Part shown: piece by piece, positions 1 through 8,698 of the stretch
How positions within the stretch are numbered: the first letter of the stretch is position 1
Layout: every line of letters begins with the position of its first letter
Source of the DNA: Lentzea atacamensis
Lineage (GTDB): Bacteria; Actinomycetota; Actinomycetes; Mycobacteriales; Pseudonocardiaceae
DNA length: 64,000 nucleotides
Direction of reading: 5' to 3'
Assembly: GCF_003269295.1 (NCBI RefSeq)
Contig: NZ_QLTT01000009.1
Location: 124,001 to 188,000, forward strand
The notes under the pieces: generated by a model
What the model saw: the letters and a program-made list of their open reading frames with translations, nothing else
Database searches by the model: none
What the model was told of the DNA's origin: nothing
Position numbers and translations under genes: made by a program

Positions 1-1
1 C

Positions 2-469
2 ATGTCGAAGACCCTGCGCTCGGCATTCGTGGGTGCCACCGCATCCCTGGCCCTGATCTTCACGGGTGCACCGGCCCACGCCGTGGACATCGTCGCGGTG
101 ACCGACAACTACCTCTACTCGAAGACACTCAGCCAGTTCACAACACTGCGCGCCCAACAGCCCCACGCCGGCCAGCTCGACTGGTCGTCCGACGGCTGCT
201 CGTACTCGCCGGACAACCCCTTCGGCTTCAAGTTCCTGCCGACCTGCCACCGGCACGACTTCGGCTACCGCAACTACAAGCGCCAGGGCCGGTTCAGCGA
301 GGCGAACCGGCTGCGCATCGACAACAACTTCAAGTCCGACATGTACAAGCAGTGCGGCAGCAACTGGACGTGCAGGCGGACCGCCGACCTCTACTACGCG
401 GCGGTGCGTGAGTTCGGTGGCAGCGCGAGCTCCACGGCCACGAGCATCCAGCAGGCAGGCCTGAAGTAA
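2..469 (+). CDS. secreted prokaryotic phospholipase A2
   Basis: The 155-residue protein begins with a clear Sec signal peptide: basic MSKTLR, a hydrophobic core, then APAHA with cleavage near residue 27. The mature part carries CHRHDFGYRNY around residue 82. This is the His-Asp dyad and Cys of the prokaryotic phospholipase A2 family, which releases the sn-2 fatty acid from phospholipids. Further Cys residues suggest disulfides in the exported enzyme. The ATG is at the second base of the window, so an upstream RBS cannot be seen, but the signal peptide fits this start. It converges on ftsK with 17 bases between the stops. The family call is firm; substrate and host role are inferred. Confidence 0.85.
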   Translation: MSKTLRSAFVGATASLALIFTGAPAHAVDIVAVTDNYLYSKTLSQFTTLRAQQPHAGQLDWSSDGCSYSPDNPFGFKFLPTCHRHDFGYRNYKRQGRFSEANRLRIDNNFKSDMYKQCGSNWTCRRTADLYYAAVREFGGSASSTATSIQQAGLK

Positions 470-486
470 GTCCCTGAAAGCAGGAC

Positions 487-2877
487 TCAGTCCTCGTCGC
501 CGACGTCGGCGGGGCCGCCTCCACGCATCAGGTGGATCACGGACTCGAGCTCGTCCGGCTTGATCAGCACCTCACGTGCCTTCGAGCCCTCGGACGGCCC
601 GACCACCCCGCGGGTCTCCAGCAGGTCCATGAGGCGCCCCGCCTTCGCGAACCCGACGCGGAGCTTGCGCTGCAGCATCGACGTCGAGCCGAACTGCGAC
701 GTGACGATCAGCTCGGTCGCCTGCACGAGCAGTTCGAGGTCGTCGCCGATGTCGGCGTCGATCTCCTTCTTCTCGCCGGCCTTCTGCGACGTGACGCCGT
801 CGGTGTACTCGGGCTGCGCCTGGTTCTTGGTGAACTCGACGATCGACGAGATCTCCTCGTCGCCGACGAACGCACCCTGGATGCGCACCGGCTTCGACGC
901 GCCCATCGGCAGGTACAGGGCGTCGCCCATGCCGATCAGCTTCTCGGCGCCCGGCTGGTCCAGGATCACTCGCGAGTCGGTCAACGACGACGTCGCGAAC
1001 GCCAGCCGCGACGGCACGTTCGTCTTGATCAGACCGGTGACGACGTCGACGGACGGGCGCTGCGTCGCCAGCACCAGGTGGATGCCGGCCGCACGCGCCT
1101 TCTGCGTGATGCGGACGATGGCGTCCTCGACGTCACGCGGTGCGGTCATCATCAGGTCGGCGAGCTCGTCGACGATCGCCATGATGTACGGGTACGGCCG
1201 GTAGACGCGCTCGGAGCCGGGCGGCGCGGTGATCTCGCCGGACTTCACCTTGCGGTTGAAGTCGTCGACGTGGCGCACCCGGTTGACCTGCATGTCCTGG
1301 TAGCGCTGCTCCATCTCCTCGACGAGCCACGCCAGCGCGGCCGCGGCCTTCTTCGGCTGCGTGATGATCGGCGTGATCAGGTGCGGGATGCCCTCGTACG
1401 GCGTCAGCTCGACCATCTTCGGGTCGATCAGGATCATCCTGACCTCGTCCGGCGTCGCGCGGGACAGCAGCGACACCAGCATCGAGTTGACGAACGACGA
1501 CTTGCCGGAACCCGTGGAGCCCGCGACCAGCAGGTGCGGCATCTTGGTCAGGTTCGCGGTGACCATGTGGCCCTCGATGTCCTTGCCGAGGCCGATCAGC
1601 ATCGGGTGCGTGTCCTTGACCGTGGACGGCGCGCGCAGCACGTCGCCGAGGCGCACCATCTCGCGGTCGCTGTTCGGCACCTCGATGCCGACCGCCGACT
1701 TGCCGGGGATCGGGGCCAGCAGGCGCACGTTGTCCGTCGCCACGGCGTACGCGATGTTCTTGGTCAGCGCGGTGATCTTCTCGACCTTCACGCCGGGGCC
1801 GAGCTCGACCTCGTAGCGCGTGACCGTCGGGCCGCGGGTGAAGCCGGTGACCTGGGCGTCGATCGAGAACTGGTCCAGCACGCCGGTGATGGCCTCGATC
1901 ATCTGGTCGTTGGCCTTGCTGCGGGTCTTCGGCGCGTCACCGTTCTTGAGGACGTCCGGCGGCGGCAGCTGGTACTCACCCTCGACGGCGCGCACGACCA
2001 TCGCCGTGGCAGCGGCCTTCTCCTTCTTCGAAGCAGGGGCAGGCTTCGGCGCGGGCTCCGGCTCCTCCAGCGGCAGTTCGGCCTGCGGCTCCTCCTCGAC
2101 GGGCGCGGCTGCCTGGCGGCGGCGCGACGGGCGGCGCAGGCGAACCGGCTTCGGCTCCTCCGCGGTCTCTTCCTCGTCGAACGGGGTTTCCTCTTCGGCC
2201 GCGCCGGGGTGCAACAGCGAGCGGATCCGCTCGGGCGCCTGGCGGATCGGCGTGTGCGTCACGACCAGCAGGCCGTACGCGAAGATCAGGAACAGCAACG
2301 GGCCCGCGACCCACGACGTGAGGCCCTGCGCGAGGAAACCGCCGGCCAGGTAGCCCAGCGCACCACCGGCGCTGCGGCGTTCGATCGGATCCATCGGCAG
2401 GCCGCCGATGAGGTGGAACATGCCGAGCACGCCGATCATCATCAGCAGCGAGCCGATGATCAGCCGCGGCCGCGCTTCCGGCTTCGGGTCGGTGCGCATC
2501 AGCGTGATGCCGATGCCGAGCAACACGACCGGCACGATCACCGCAGGGAACCCGACGGAGCTGCGCACCGCGACGTCGACCCACTGGCCGACCGGTCCGC
2601 CCGCCTGCCACCACACGCCGGCGCCGGTGATGAACGCGAGCGCGATCAGCAGCAGCCCGAGCCCGTCCCGGCGGTGCTCGGGGTCCAGGTCCTTGGTACG
2701 GCTGACCGTCCGCACGAGGCTGCCGACACCACGCCCCAATGCGCCCCACACGGCGCTGATGGCGCCGCCGCTCTTGCGCGGGGCGGGCTTTCTGGACGCG
2801 GTGGAGCGCGCCCGCGGCTTGGCTGGTGCTTTGCCGCGTGACGTGGTCTTTCTCGAAGTCCCTGTACGCCCGGCCAT
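487..2877 (-). CDS. ftsK: FtsK/SpoIIIE DNA translocase
   Basis: The 796-residue protein has a basic Lys/Arg/Ala-rich N-terminus and four or five membrane segments between about residues 70 and 215. An acidic and Pro-rich linker follows to about 300, then the motor domain with Walker A GSTGSGKSS near residue 453 and Walker B IVDELADLM. The C-terminal winged-helix gamma domain, which reads KOPS-type sequences, covers roughly 725-785. FtsK is a hexameric septal pump that clears chromosome ends from the division site. Domain order and length match actinobacterial FtsK. It is divergent from plsC and shares a 118-base promoter region with it. Confidence 0.95.
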   Translation of the reverse strand: MAGRTGTSRKTTSRGKAPAKPRARSTASRKPAPRKSGGAISAVWGALGRGVGSLVRTVSRTKDLDPEHRRDGLGLLLIALAFITGAGVWWQAGGPVGQWVDVAVRSSVGFPAVIVPVVLLGIGITLMRTDPKPEARPRLIIGSLLMMIGVLGMFHLIGGLPMDPIERRSAGGALGYLAGGFLAQGLTSWVAGPLLFLIFAYGLLVVTHTPIRQAPERIRSLLHPGAAEEETPFDEEETAEEPKPVRLRRPSRRRQAAAPVEEEPQAELPLEEPEPAPKPAPASKKEKAAATAMVVRAVEGEYQLPPPDVLKNGDAPKTRSKANDQMIEAITGVLDQFSIDAQVTGFTRGPTVTRYEVELGPGVKVEKITALTKNIAYAVATDNVRLLAPIPGKSAVGIEVPNSDREMVRLGDVLRAPSTVKDTHPMLIGLGKDIEGHMVTANLTKMPHLLVAGSTGSGKSSFVNSMLVSLLSRATPDEVRMILIDPKMVELTPYEGIPHLITPIITQPKKAAAALAWLVEEMEQRYQDMQVNRVRHVDDFNRKVKSGEITAPPGSERVYRPYPYIMAIVDELADLMMTAPRDVEDAIVRITQKARAAGIHLVLATQRPSVDVVTGLIKTNVPSRLAFATSSLTDSRVILDQPGAEKLIGMGDALYLPMGASKPVRIQGAFVGDEEISSIVEFTKNQAQPEYTDGVTSQKAGEKKEIDADIGDDLELLVQATELIVTSQFGSTSMLQRKLRVGFAKAGRLMDLLETRGVVGPSEGSKAREVLIKPDELESVIHLMRGGGPADVGDED

Positions 2878-2995
2878 GTGTATAAGGTAGTCCCTCGCGT
2901 CTCACCAGCCCCGTTTGCAACTGGGACGCGTGCGAAAGCTCATGGTTCCCCGGATTCGGCACGGTGTCGTTCCGACACGCCGTACGCTGCCCCGC

Positions 2996-3769
2996 GTGTC
3001 CACACCGCTCTTCTGGCGCGTGCTCATGGCGATCGACCGTGGCTTCGTCGCGCTGACCGGCAAGCTCGAGGTGTCCGGCGACGTTCCTCAGGAGCTGCTC
3101 GGCAAACCGTTGCTGCTCGCTTCGAACCACATCGGCAACCTCGACCCGTTCGTGCTCATCGCGGCGTGCCGCAGGATCGGCATCAACCCGCGCTTCATGC
3201 TCGCGGGCGGCCTCCTCGACGCGCCGATCATGGGCCCCGCCCTGAAGGCGTGCGGCCACCTGCGCGTCGACCGCAGGTCGGCGAACGTGGGCGAGGCGAT
3301 GCACCGCGCCGTCGAGGCGTTGCAGAAGGGCGGCGACCCGATCGCCGTCTACCCCGAGGGCAAGATCACGCTCGACCCAGGCATGTGGCCGGAGCGCGGC
3401 AAGACCGGTGTCGCCCGCATGGCGCTGGGCGGCGGCATCCCGGTGATCCCGATCAGCCAGTGGGGCGCCCACGAGGCCGTGTACTGGGGCAACCTGCGCG
3501 TCTCCGGCTGGCGGGACTTCCTGCCGTACCTGAGGTCGTGGCTGTCCGCGATCCGCAGGCGCCCGACGTTCAAGGTCCACTTCGGCAAGCCCGTCGAGCT
3601 CTCGGACCTCTCCGCGGAGACGATGGGCGACGCCCGCCGCGCCCACGAGCGGATCATGATCGCGATCACCGAGGGCTTGGTGCCGCTGCGTCTCGACGAG
3701 CCGGACCTGCCGCGCTTCCACGACCCGACGCGACCGACGACCGGTTCCTCCCCCTGGCGGCCCGCCTGA
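2996..3769 (+). CDS. 1-acylglycerol-3-phosphate acyltransferase family (PlsC-like)
   Basis: From the GTG at 2996 the protein is 257 residues. It carries the acyltransferase signature SNHIGNLDPF (NHxxxxD block), a later PEGK motif inside VYPEGKITLD, and IPVIPIS. These are blocks I-IV of the PlsC family, which acylates lysophosphatidate at the inner membrane. The frame is open upstream to 2915, but that extra segment is Arg-rich and unlike the family, so the GTG start is preferred. The last 104 bases overlap the 3' end of the convergent membrane-protein gene. Confidence 0.85.
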   Translation: MSTPLFWRVLMAIDRGFVALTGKLEVSGDVPQELLGKPLLLASNHIGNLDPFVLIAACRRIGINPRFMLAGGLLDAPIMGPALKACGHLRVDRRSANVGEAMHRAVEALQKGGDPIAVYPEGKITLDPGMWPERGKTGVARMALGGGIPVIPISQWGAHEAVYWGNLRVSGWRDFLPYLRSWLSAIRRRPTFKVHFGKPVELSDLSAETMGDARRAHERIMIAITEGLVPLRLDEPDLPRFHDPTRPTTGSSPWRPA

Positions 3770-4346
3770 TCGAGTAGGCGATCACGGTGATCAGCATCAG
3801 GAACGGCGCCGGGCTGCTGGTGTAGATGCCGATCACCAGGTCCGCCAGCGGGATCACCAATGCCAGCACGAACGCCTTGGTGCTCGCCGTGGGCAGCTTG
3901 ACCTTCGGGTCCGCCCACGGCGTGCGGCCCCACGGCTTCGCGACGCTGAGCCACGTCTGGAACGCGAACCCGCTGATCATGCAGGCGGTGCCGACCGGCA
4001 ACCACGAGGTCACGTGACCGTGCGCGGCAGCTTCGAGTTTGTCGCTCAGGATGAAGATGCCGATGTAGAGCTGAACGATGGTGATCGCGAACTTCGAAAG
4101 CACCCACCACTGCCGGAAGTAGCCCCACGGCGTCGTCGCGCTGAGCATCATGCCGGTGAACGCACTGGCGGCGCCCATGAACGCGAGCACCTGGTGATCC
4201 AGCACGCGCGCCATCCTGAACGCGTTGATGTCCCCCGTGTTCAAGCCGTAGAGCACCAGCGCCAGCAGCCCGACGGCCTGGCTGAGCCAGCCGACCGAGG
4301 TCACGACGTGCAGCCACACCACCAGCGTTCTCGCGCGTTTCGCCAT
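3666..4346 (-). CDS. four-helix integral membrane protein, DUF2269-like
   Basis: The 226-residue product has four hydrophobic helices between about residues 5 and 155, starting at VVWLHVVTSVGWLSQ and ending at an ISGFAF segment. A fifth helix (LALVIPLADLVIGIYT) lies near 180, followed by a basic tail rich in Arg and Ala. The early H in the first helix and the GW pattern recall small membrane proteins of the DUF2269 type, but no catalytic motif is seen. The basic tail lies inside the 104-base overlap with plsC on the other strand, which may explain its poor composition. Function unknown. Confidence 0.7.
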   Translation of the reverse strand: MAKRARTLVVWLHVVTSVGWLSQAVGLLALVLYGLNTGDINAFRMARVLDHQVLAFMGAASAFTGMMLSATTPWGYFRQWWVLSKFAITIVQLYIGIFILSDKLEAAAHGHVTSWLPVGTACMISGFAFQTWLSVAKPWGRTPWADPKVKLPTASTKAFVLALVIPLADLVIGIYTSSPAPFLMLITVIAYSIRRAARGRNRSSVASGRGSAAGPARRDAAAPSPR

Positions 4347-4389
4347 GACATGTAGCTTGCCTACGCATCATGGCGTCACGCATCAGGGA

Positions 4390-5163
4390 TCACCCTGACT
4401 CGGCAACCCGATCCAGCCACTCCCCCATGAGCGCGTTGAACAGCACAGGCTGCTCGATCTGCAGGTTGTGCCCAGCGGTGTCCAGCACGGCGAACGACGC
4501 GTACGGGTAGTGCGGGAGCAACGCGTAGACGTCCTCGTAGCCGGTCACGTTGTCCTGGCGGCCGGTCAGGAACAACGCGGGCCGCTCGTACGTCCCCAGC
4601 TCCGGACCGGCGGACAGGACCCACCTCCCGTGGATCCGCTCCATCGCGTCGCGATCCGCGAGCTCGAGACCGGGCACGATCTCGGCGGCGAAGCGCCGCG
4701 CCGTTTCCGCCGTCCGCACCACGGCCATGCCGTCGAACTGCGCGGCCAGGCCGGGATCGAGCACGACGCCGTCCGACCGGCGCACCTCGAACCGCGGCAG
4801 CGTCCGGTCGGCCGGGAACACGTTGGTACCGGTCGGGCAGATCAGCGCCAGCCCGCGCACCTGATCCGGTCGCCGATGCGCCAAGGCCCGTGCGAGGTAA
4901 CCGCCGTAGGACTCCCCGACCAACAGGAACGGGCCGCCGATCTGGGTGTCGACGAACTCCTCAAGCGCCGCAAGCATGTCGTCGCTGGAGTCGATGCCGT
5001 CCGCCGGCGACTTCCCCATCGCCGGCAGGTCGGGGTAAAGGCGCCGATAACCGGGCCTGGTCTCGAAGAACGGCTCCAGGCAGCCGAGCATCAGGCGGTG
5101 GTCGGGGGTCCAGCCGTGAATCGCGAGCACCGGAGTGCCCGCACCGTGTTCTACGAAGTGCAC
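4390..5163 (-). CDS. alpha/beta hydrolase
   Basis: The 257-residue protein has the alpha/beta hydrolase layout: the oxyanion HG in AIHGW near residue 17, the nucleophile elbow GESYGG near residue 93, and the catalytic His in DTAGHNLQIEQP near residue 230. No signal peptide is seen, so it should be cytoplasmic. It starts 9 bases after the stop of the large SARP regulator on the same strand, so the two are probably co-transcribed. The substrate cannot be told from the sequence. Confidence 0.85.
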   Translation of the reverse strand: MHFVEHGAGTPVLAIHGWTPDHRLMLGCLEPFFETRPGYRRLYPDLPAMGKSPADGIDSSDDMLAALEEFVDTQIGGPFLLVGESYGGYLARALAHRRPDQVRGLALICPTGTNVFPADRTLPRFEVRRSDGVVLDPGLAAQFDGMAVVRTAETARRFAAEIVPGLELADRDAMERIHGRWVLSAGPELGTYERPALFLTGRQDNVTGYEDVYALLPHYPYASFAVLDTAGHNLQIEQPVLFNALMGEWLDRVAESG

Positions 5164-5172
5164 GAGGTAGTT

Positions 5173-7977
5173 CTATGCCAACTCGTGCAGCCGTGCCCGC
5201 ACTTCCGCGGTGAGCGGGTGGTCGTAGTCCTCGTAGATCGTCAACGCTTCGAGCAGGTGCGTGCGGGCGACGTCGGGCTGGCCCGCGCTCGTCTCCCCCA
5301 GGCCGTGCAACGCTTCCGCGAGGCTCTTGCGGTCACCCAGCACCCGCAGGAAACCGAGCGCGTGCCGGAACGAGTCGCGGGCCTCGATCCGGTGGCCCAG
5401 CTTGAACTGCGCCCAGCCGATGCTGACCAGGGCCATCGCCTTGCCGTGCACGGCGTCGTGGGAGTCCATCAGCTCGAACGCCGTCCGGGCCGAGGCCAGC
5501 GAGGTTTCGTACTGGCCGGCCGAGCGGAGGATGTCGCTCAGGAACAGGCGCGTGCCGCCCTCGCCGAACCACGAACCCACCTCGGCGTGGCCCTTCAGAG
5601 CCTCTCCGAACCTGTCGACGGCGAGGTCGAACTGGCGCATGCCGCCGTACGCCATGCCCAGGCCGGTGAGGCTCCACGCGGCGCCGACCTGGTCGCCGAT
5701 CTCGCGGCGGATCGACAGAGCGCGGTCGAAGAGCTCGAGGGCGTCGGCGAAGCGCTGGCCGCGGAAGGCGGCGAGGCCCTGGCCGTGGATCGCCCAGGAG
5801 CGGGCGGCCTGGTTGCCGTCGCGAGCGGCGGTGCGTTCGGCGATGCGGTAGGTGCGGGTCCACTCGTCCAGTGCGCTGGAGACGATGAAGTAGTTCCACA
5901 GCGCGACCGGGATCTGCCAGGCCGTGGGCGAGTGGTGGTCCTCGGCGAGGCGGGAGACGGCCAGGAGGTTCGAGGACTCCCTGCGGCACCAGGAGAAGGC
6001 CTCGTCGTGCGAGGTGAAGTCCTGAGTGGACAGTGGCGGCAGCAGGAACGACGGGTGGTCCGGCGGGGCGATCACGGTGCCGGCGGCGTTCGCGGTGTCG
6101 AAGTACCACTGCAGCAGGCGTTTCACGGCTTCGGAGCGGCCCTCGGAGGACTCCTCGGTGGCGCTGAGCTCCGTGGCGTACAGGCGCAGCAGGTCGTGCA
6201 GGCGGAAGCGGCCGCGGGCGACCTCCTCCAGCATGTGACCGCCGGCCAGCACGTCCAGCAGGACCCTCGCCCTGGACACCGGCACGCCGGTCAGCGCGGC
6301 GACGGCGTTCAGGCTGATCTCGGCGCCGGGATGCAGGCCGATGAGGCGGAACATCCTCGCCGCGTCCGGCTTCAGGGCGAGGTACGACCACGAGAACGCC
6401 GCGCGCACGGCCGTGTCCTCGTCGTCGCCGGTCGCCAGCACGTTGAGCCGGTCGCGTTCGTCGGCGAGGTCGCCGGCCAGGTCGGCCAGCGTCAGGTGCG
6501 GCCGGGTGACGACGCGTTCGGCCGCGATCCGCACCGCCAGCGGCAGGTGGCCGCACAGCTCGACGAGCTTCGCGGCCGCATCGGGTTCGGCGGCGACACG
6601 GTCCGGACCCACCGCGGAAGTCAGCAACGCCAAGGCTTCGCCGCGGGTCAGCGTCGACAACGTCACCGAGTGCGCGCCATCGCGGGCGACCAGGCCGCCG
6701 AGGTGGTTGCGCGAGGTCACCAGCACCATCGACGACGAACGGCCCGGCAGCAGCGGGCGCACCTGTTCGGCGAGCCGCGCGTTGTCGAGCAGCACCAGCA
6801 CCCGTTTGCCGGCGAGCACACTCCGGTACAGGGCGGACTTCGCGGGCAGGTCGTCCGGGATGCGTTCGGCCGGCACGCCGAGACTCTGCAGGAGCTGGTG
6901 CAGAGCGGCGGCGGGCTGCACGGGCGGCGACGACGCGTCGAACCCGCGCAGGTCGACGTGCAGCTGCCCGTCGGGGAACCGGGAAGCGACCTGGTGCGCG
7001 AACCGGACGGCGAGCGCGGTCTTGCCGACACCGCCGGTGCCGGTGATGGCGACGAGCACCGGCGAGTGGTCGTGCGGGACGAGTTCGGCGAGCTTCGCGA
7101 GCTCCTTGGCGCGGCCGGTGAAGTCGCGGATCTCGTGCGGCAGCTGGACGGGCACCAGCGCGGGCGCCGCGGGTTCCGGCTGCGGGTCGTGGCGGCCGAC
7201 GAGAAGTTGTTCGTGGAGCTGGCGAAGCTCTGGTCCGGGCTCGATGCCGAGCTCCTCGATCAGCAGCCGGCGCAGGTCCGTGTAGACGGCGAGAGCCTCC
7301 GCCTGCCTGCCGCCGCGATACAACGCGGACATCAGCAGGCCGTGCAGCCTCTCGCGCAACGGGTGCGCGCTGACCAACGTCGTGAGCTCCGCCGCCACCT
7401 CAGCCTCACGCCCGACGGACAGCATCAACGCGGCGCGCTGCTCCACGGCCGTCAGTCGCATTTCGGCGAGGCGCGCACGTTCCACGGCGGCGAACGGTCC
7501 TGGCACGCCCTCCAGAGCGATACCGCGCCATAAGCCCAAAGCAGCGTCGAACGCGCTGATGGCGTCCGCAGGTTGAGCACGCAGCCGTCCGGCTTCGTCC
7601 AGATGGGCGCGGAACAGGGCGACGTCGGCACTGCCGGACGGGAGCCTCAGCAGGTATCCAGCGTCCGTCGAGAGCAGCACCGAGCTCGGCGCCCGCGAGG
7701 CCCTGCCCGGTTCGAAGAGCCTGCGCAGGCCGGCCACGTAGGTGTGGATGCCGTTGTCCGCGCTGGCGGGCGGCTCGTCACCCCAGACGGCGTCGATCAG
7801 CTCGCTGCGGGAGACGACGTGGTTGGCGCGCAAGGCGAGCACCGCGAGCACAGCTCTCTGCCGCGGCGGACCCAGGGTGAGCTCCTGACCGTCCACCGTC
7901 GCCGCGAGCGCGCCCAGCATGCTGACGCGCAACTCGTTCCGCACCGTGTGTCCCACTCCGTCGCTGTCCGCAGTCAC
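5173..7977 (-). CDS. AfsR/SARP-family regulator (BTAD + NB-ARC + TPR)
   Basis: The 934-residue protein has three parts. Residues about 15-95 form an OmpR-type winged helix (RVSMLG to YLLRL) that binds direct repeats. Residues about 100-245 form the bacterial transcriptional activation domain, ending in LYRGGRQAEALAVYTDLRRLLIEELGIEPG. An NB-ARC ATPase follows with P-loop TGTGGVGKTALAV near residue 312, VLLDNA as Walker B, and the CGHLPLAVRIAAERV (GLPL) motif. The C-terminal 350 residues are TPR helices. This is the AfsR/RedD-like architecture that activates secondary metabolism or differentiation genes. Three heptamers spaced by 11 bp lie between it and the divergent methyltransferase gene, the likeliest target. 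The next gene downstream is an alpha/beta hydrolase. Confidence 0.9.
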   Translation of the reverse strand: MTADSDGVGHTVRNELRVSMLGALAATVDGQELTLGPPRQRAVLAVLALRANHVVSRSELIDAVWGDEPPASADNGIHTYVAGLRRLFEPGRASRAPSSVLLSTDAGYLLRLPSGSADVALFRAHLDEAGRLRAQPADAISAFDAALGLWRGIALEGVPGPFAAVERARLAEMRLTAVEQRAALMLSVGREAEVAAELTTLVSAHPLRERLHGLLMSALYRGGRQAEALAVYTDLRRLLIEELGIEPGPELRQLHEQLLVGRHDPQPEPAAPALVPVQLPHEIRDFTGRAKELAKLAELVPHDHSPVLVAITGTGGVGKTALAVRFAHQVASRFPDGQLHVDLRGFDASSPPVQPAAALHQLLQSLGVPAERIPDDLPAKSALYRSVLAGKRVLVLLDNARLAEQVRPLLPGRSSSMVLVTSRNHLGGLVARDGAHSVTLSTLTRGEALALLTSAVGPDRVAAEPDAAAKLVELCGHLPLAVRIAAERVVTRPHLTLADLAGDLADERDRLNVLATGDDEDTAVRAAFSWSYLALKPDAARMFRLIGLHPGAEISLNAVAALTGVPVSRARVLLDVLAGGHMLEEVARGRFRLHDLLRLYATELSATEESSEGRSEAVKRLLQWYFDTANAAGTVIAPPDHPSFLLPPLSTQDFTSHDEAFSWCRRESSNLLAVSRLAEDHHSPTAWQIPVALWNYFIVSSALDEWTRTYRIAERTAARDGNQAARSWAIHGQGLAAFRGQRFADALELFDRALSIRREIGDQVGAAWSLTGLGMAYGGMRQFDLAVDRFGEALKGHAEVGSWFGEGGTRLFLSDILRSAGQYETSLASARTAFELMDSHDAVHGKAMALVSIGWAQFKLGHRIEARDSFRHALGFLRVLGDRKSLAEALHGLGETSAGQPDVARTHLLEALTIYEDYDHPLTAEVRARLHELA

Positions 7978-8001
7978 CTAGCAACCTACCGTCAGTTTTC
8001 G

Positions 8002-8030
8002 TCCAGAAGCCATCCAGAGTCCGTGCAGAG
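8002..8030 (+). promoter_or_regulatory. SARP-like direct heptamers, 11-bp period
   Basis: Three related heptamers, TCCAGAA (8002), TCCAGAG (8013) and TGCAGAG (8024), start exactly 11 bp apart, so they lie on one face of the helix. SARP regulators are known to bind such repeats just upstream of a -10 box. Eight bases after the last heptamer is CACACT, which keeps the A2 and T6 of an actinobacterial -10. The array lies in the 105-base gap between a SARP-type gene (minus) and a methyltransferase (plus, start 8083). The regulatory role is inferred. Confidence 0.5.
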
Positions 8031-8082
8031 GGCTTCTCCACACTTCACATCAGGTGGATTGGGCCGAAATGAGGGGGCGGAG

Positions 8083-8697
8083 ATGAACGCGGCCGATGTC
8101 TTCGACACGCTCGGGCTGGAATACCAACGCGCTTGGTCGCACCAGCCCGCGCTGCACGGCACCCTCGCCTGGTTCGCCGCGACGCAGCCCTCCGGCTCGC
8201 GCGTGCTCGACATCGGTTGCGGCACGGGCGTTCCCGTCGCGCGCACCCTCGCCAAGGCGGGCATGAAGGTCACCGGCCTGGACGTGTCCCCGGTGATGGT
8301 CGACATCGCGACCGCCCAGGTCCCGGAAGCGACGTTCCACAAGATCGACATCCGCGACTTCGAGTCGCCGGCTGGTTCGTGGGACGTCATCTGCGCCGTC
8401 TTCTCCCTGCTGCAGATGCCGCAGGCCGAGATCATCCAGACCCTCGGCCGCGTCTCGGCGTGGCTGCGGCCCGGCGGCCACTTCTTCCTCGCCACCGTGG
8501 CCATCGACGTCGAGCAGATCACGCTGCCGTGGATGGGCCAGGAGATCGAGGTGTCCTCGTTCTCCGAGGAGAACTTCGAGGAGCACCTCGGCAACGTCGG
8601 TCTGCGGGTCGTGCGCCGGAGCCGGCCGGTTTTCACGCCGTCCTTCCCCGGCGCCACGCCCGAGGAGTCGCTGCACCTGGTGTGCCAACGTCCCTGA
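8083..8697 (+). CDS. class I SAM-dependent methyltransferase
   Basis: The 204-residue protein starts at the ATG at 8083, which begins MNAADVFDTLG. The open frame extends upstream but lacks family similarity. SAM-binding motif I is VLDIGCGTGVPVARTLA near residue 44. The acidic end of strand 2 is GLDVSP, the motif around strand 4 is WDVICAVFSLLQMP, and LRPGGHFFLATV closes the Rossmann fold. The acceptor is unknown. It is divergent from the SARP regulator, with SARP-like heptamers in between, which suggests control by that protein. Its 3' end abuts the decayed DUF6891-type gene. Confidence 0.85.
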   Translation: MNAADVFDTLGLEYQRAWSHQPALHGTLAWFAATQPSGSRVLDIGCGTGVPVARTLAKAGMKVTGLDVSPVMVDIATAQVPEATFHKIDIRDFESPAGSWDVICAVFSLLQMPQAEIIQTLGRVSAWLRPGGHFFLATVAIDVEQITLPWMGQEIEVSSFSEENFEEHLGNVGLRVVRRSRPVFTPSFPGATPEESLHLVCQRP

Positions 8698-8698
8698 C

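Noticed and set aside
532-2841. 769-codon open frame opposite ftsK
   Set aside because: It is the antisense shadow of a GC-rich gene: full of Arg, Asp, His and Leu runs, without motifs, while ftsK is certain.
4468-7533. 1021-codon open frame opposite the SARP gene
   Set aside because: Same antisense effect; no domain, and it spans two real genes on the other strand.
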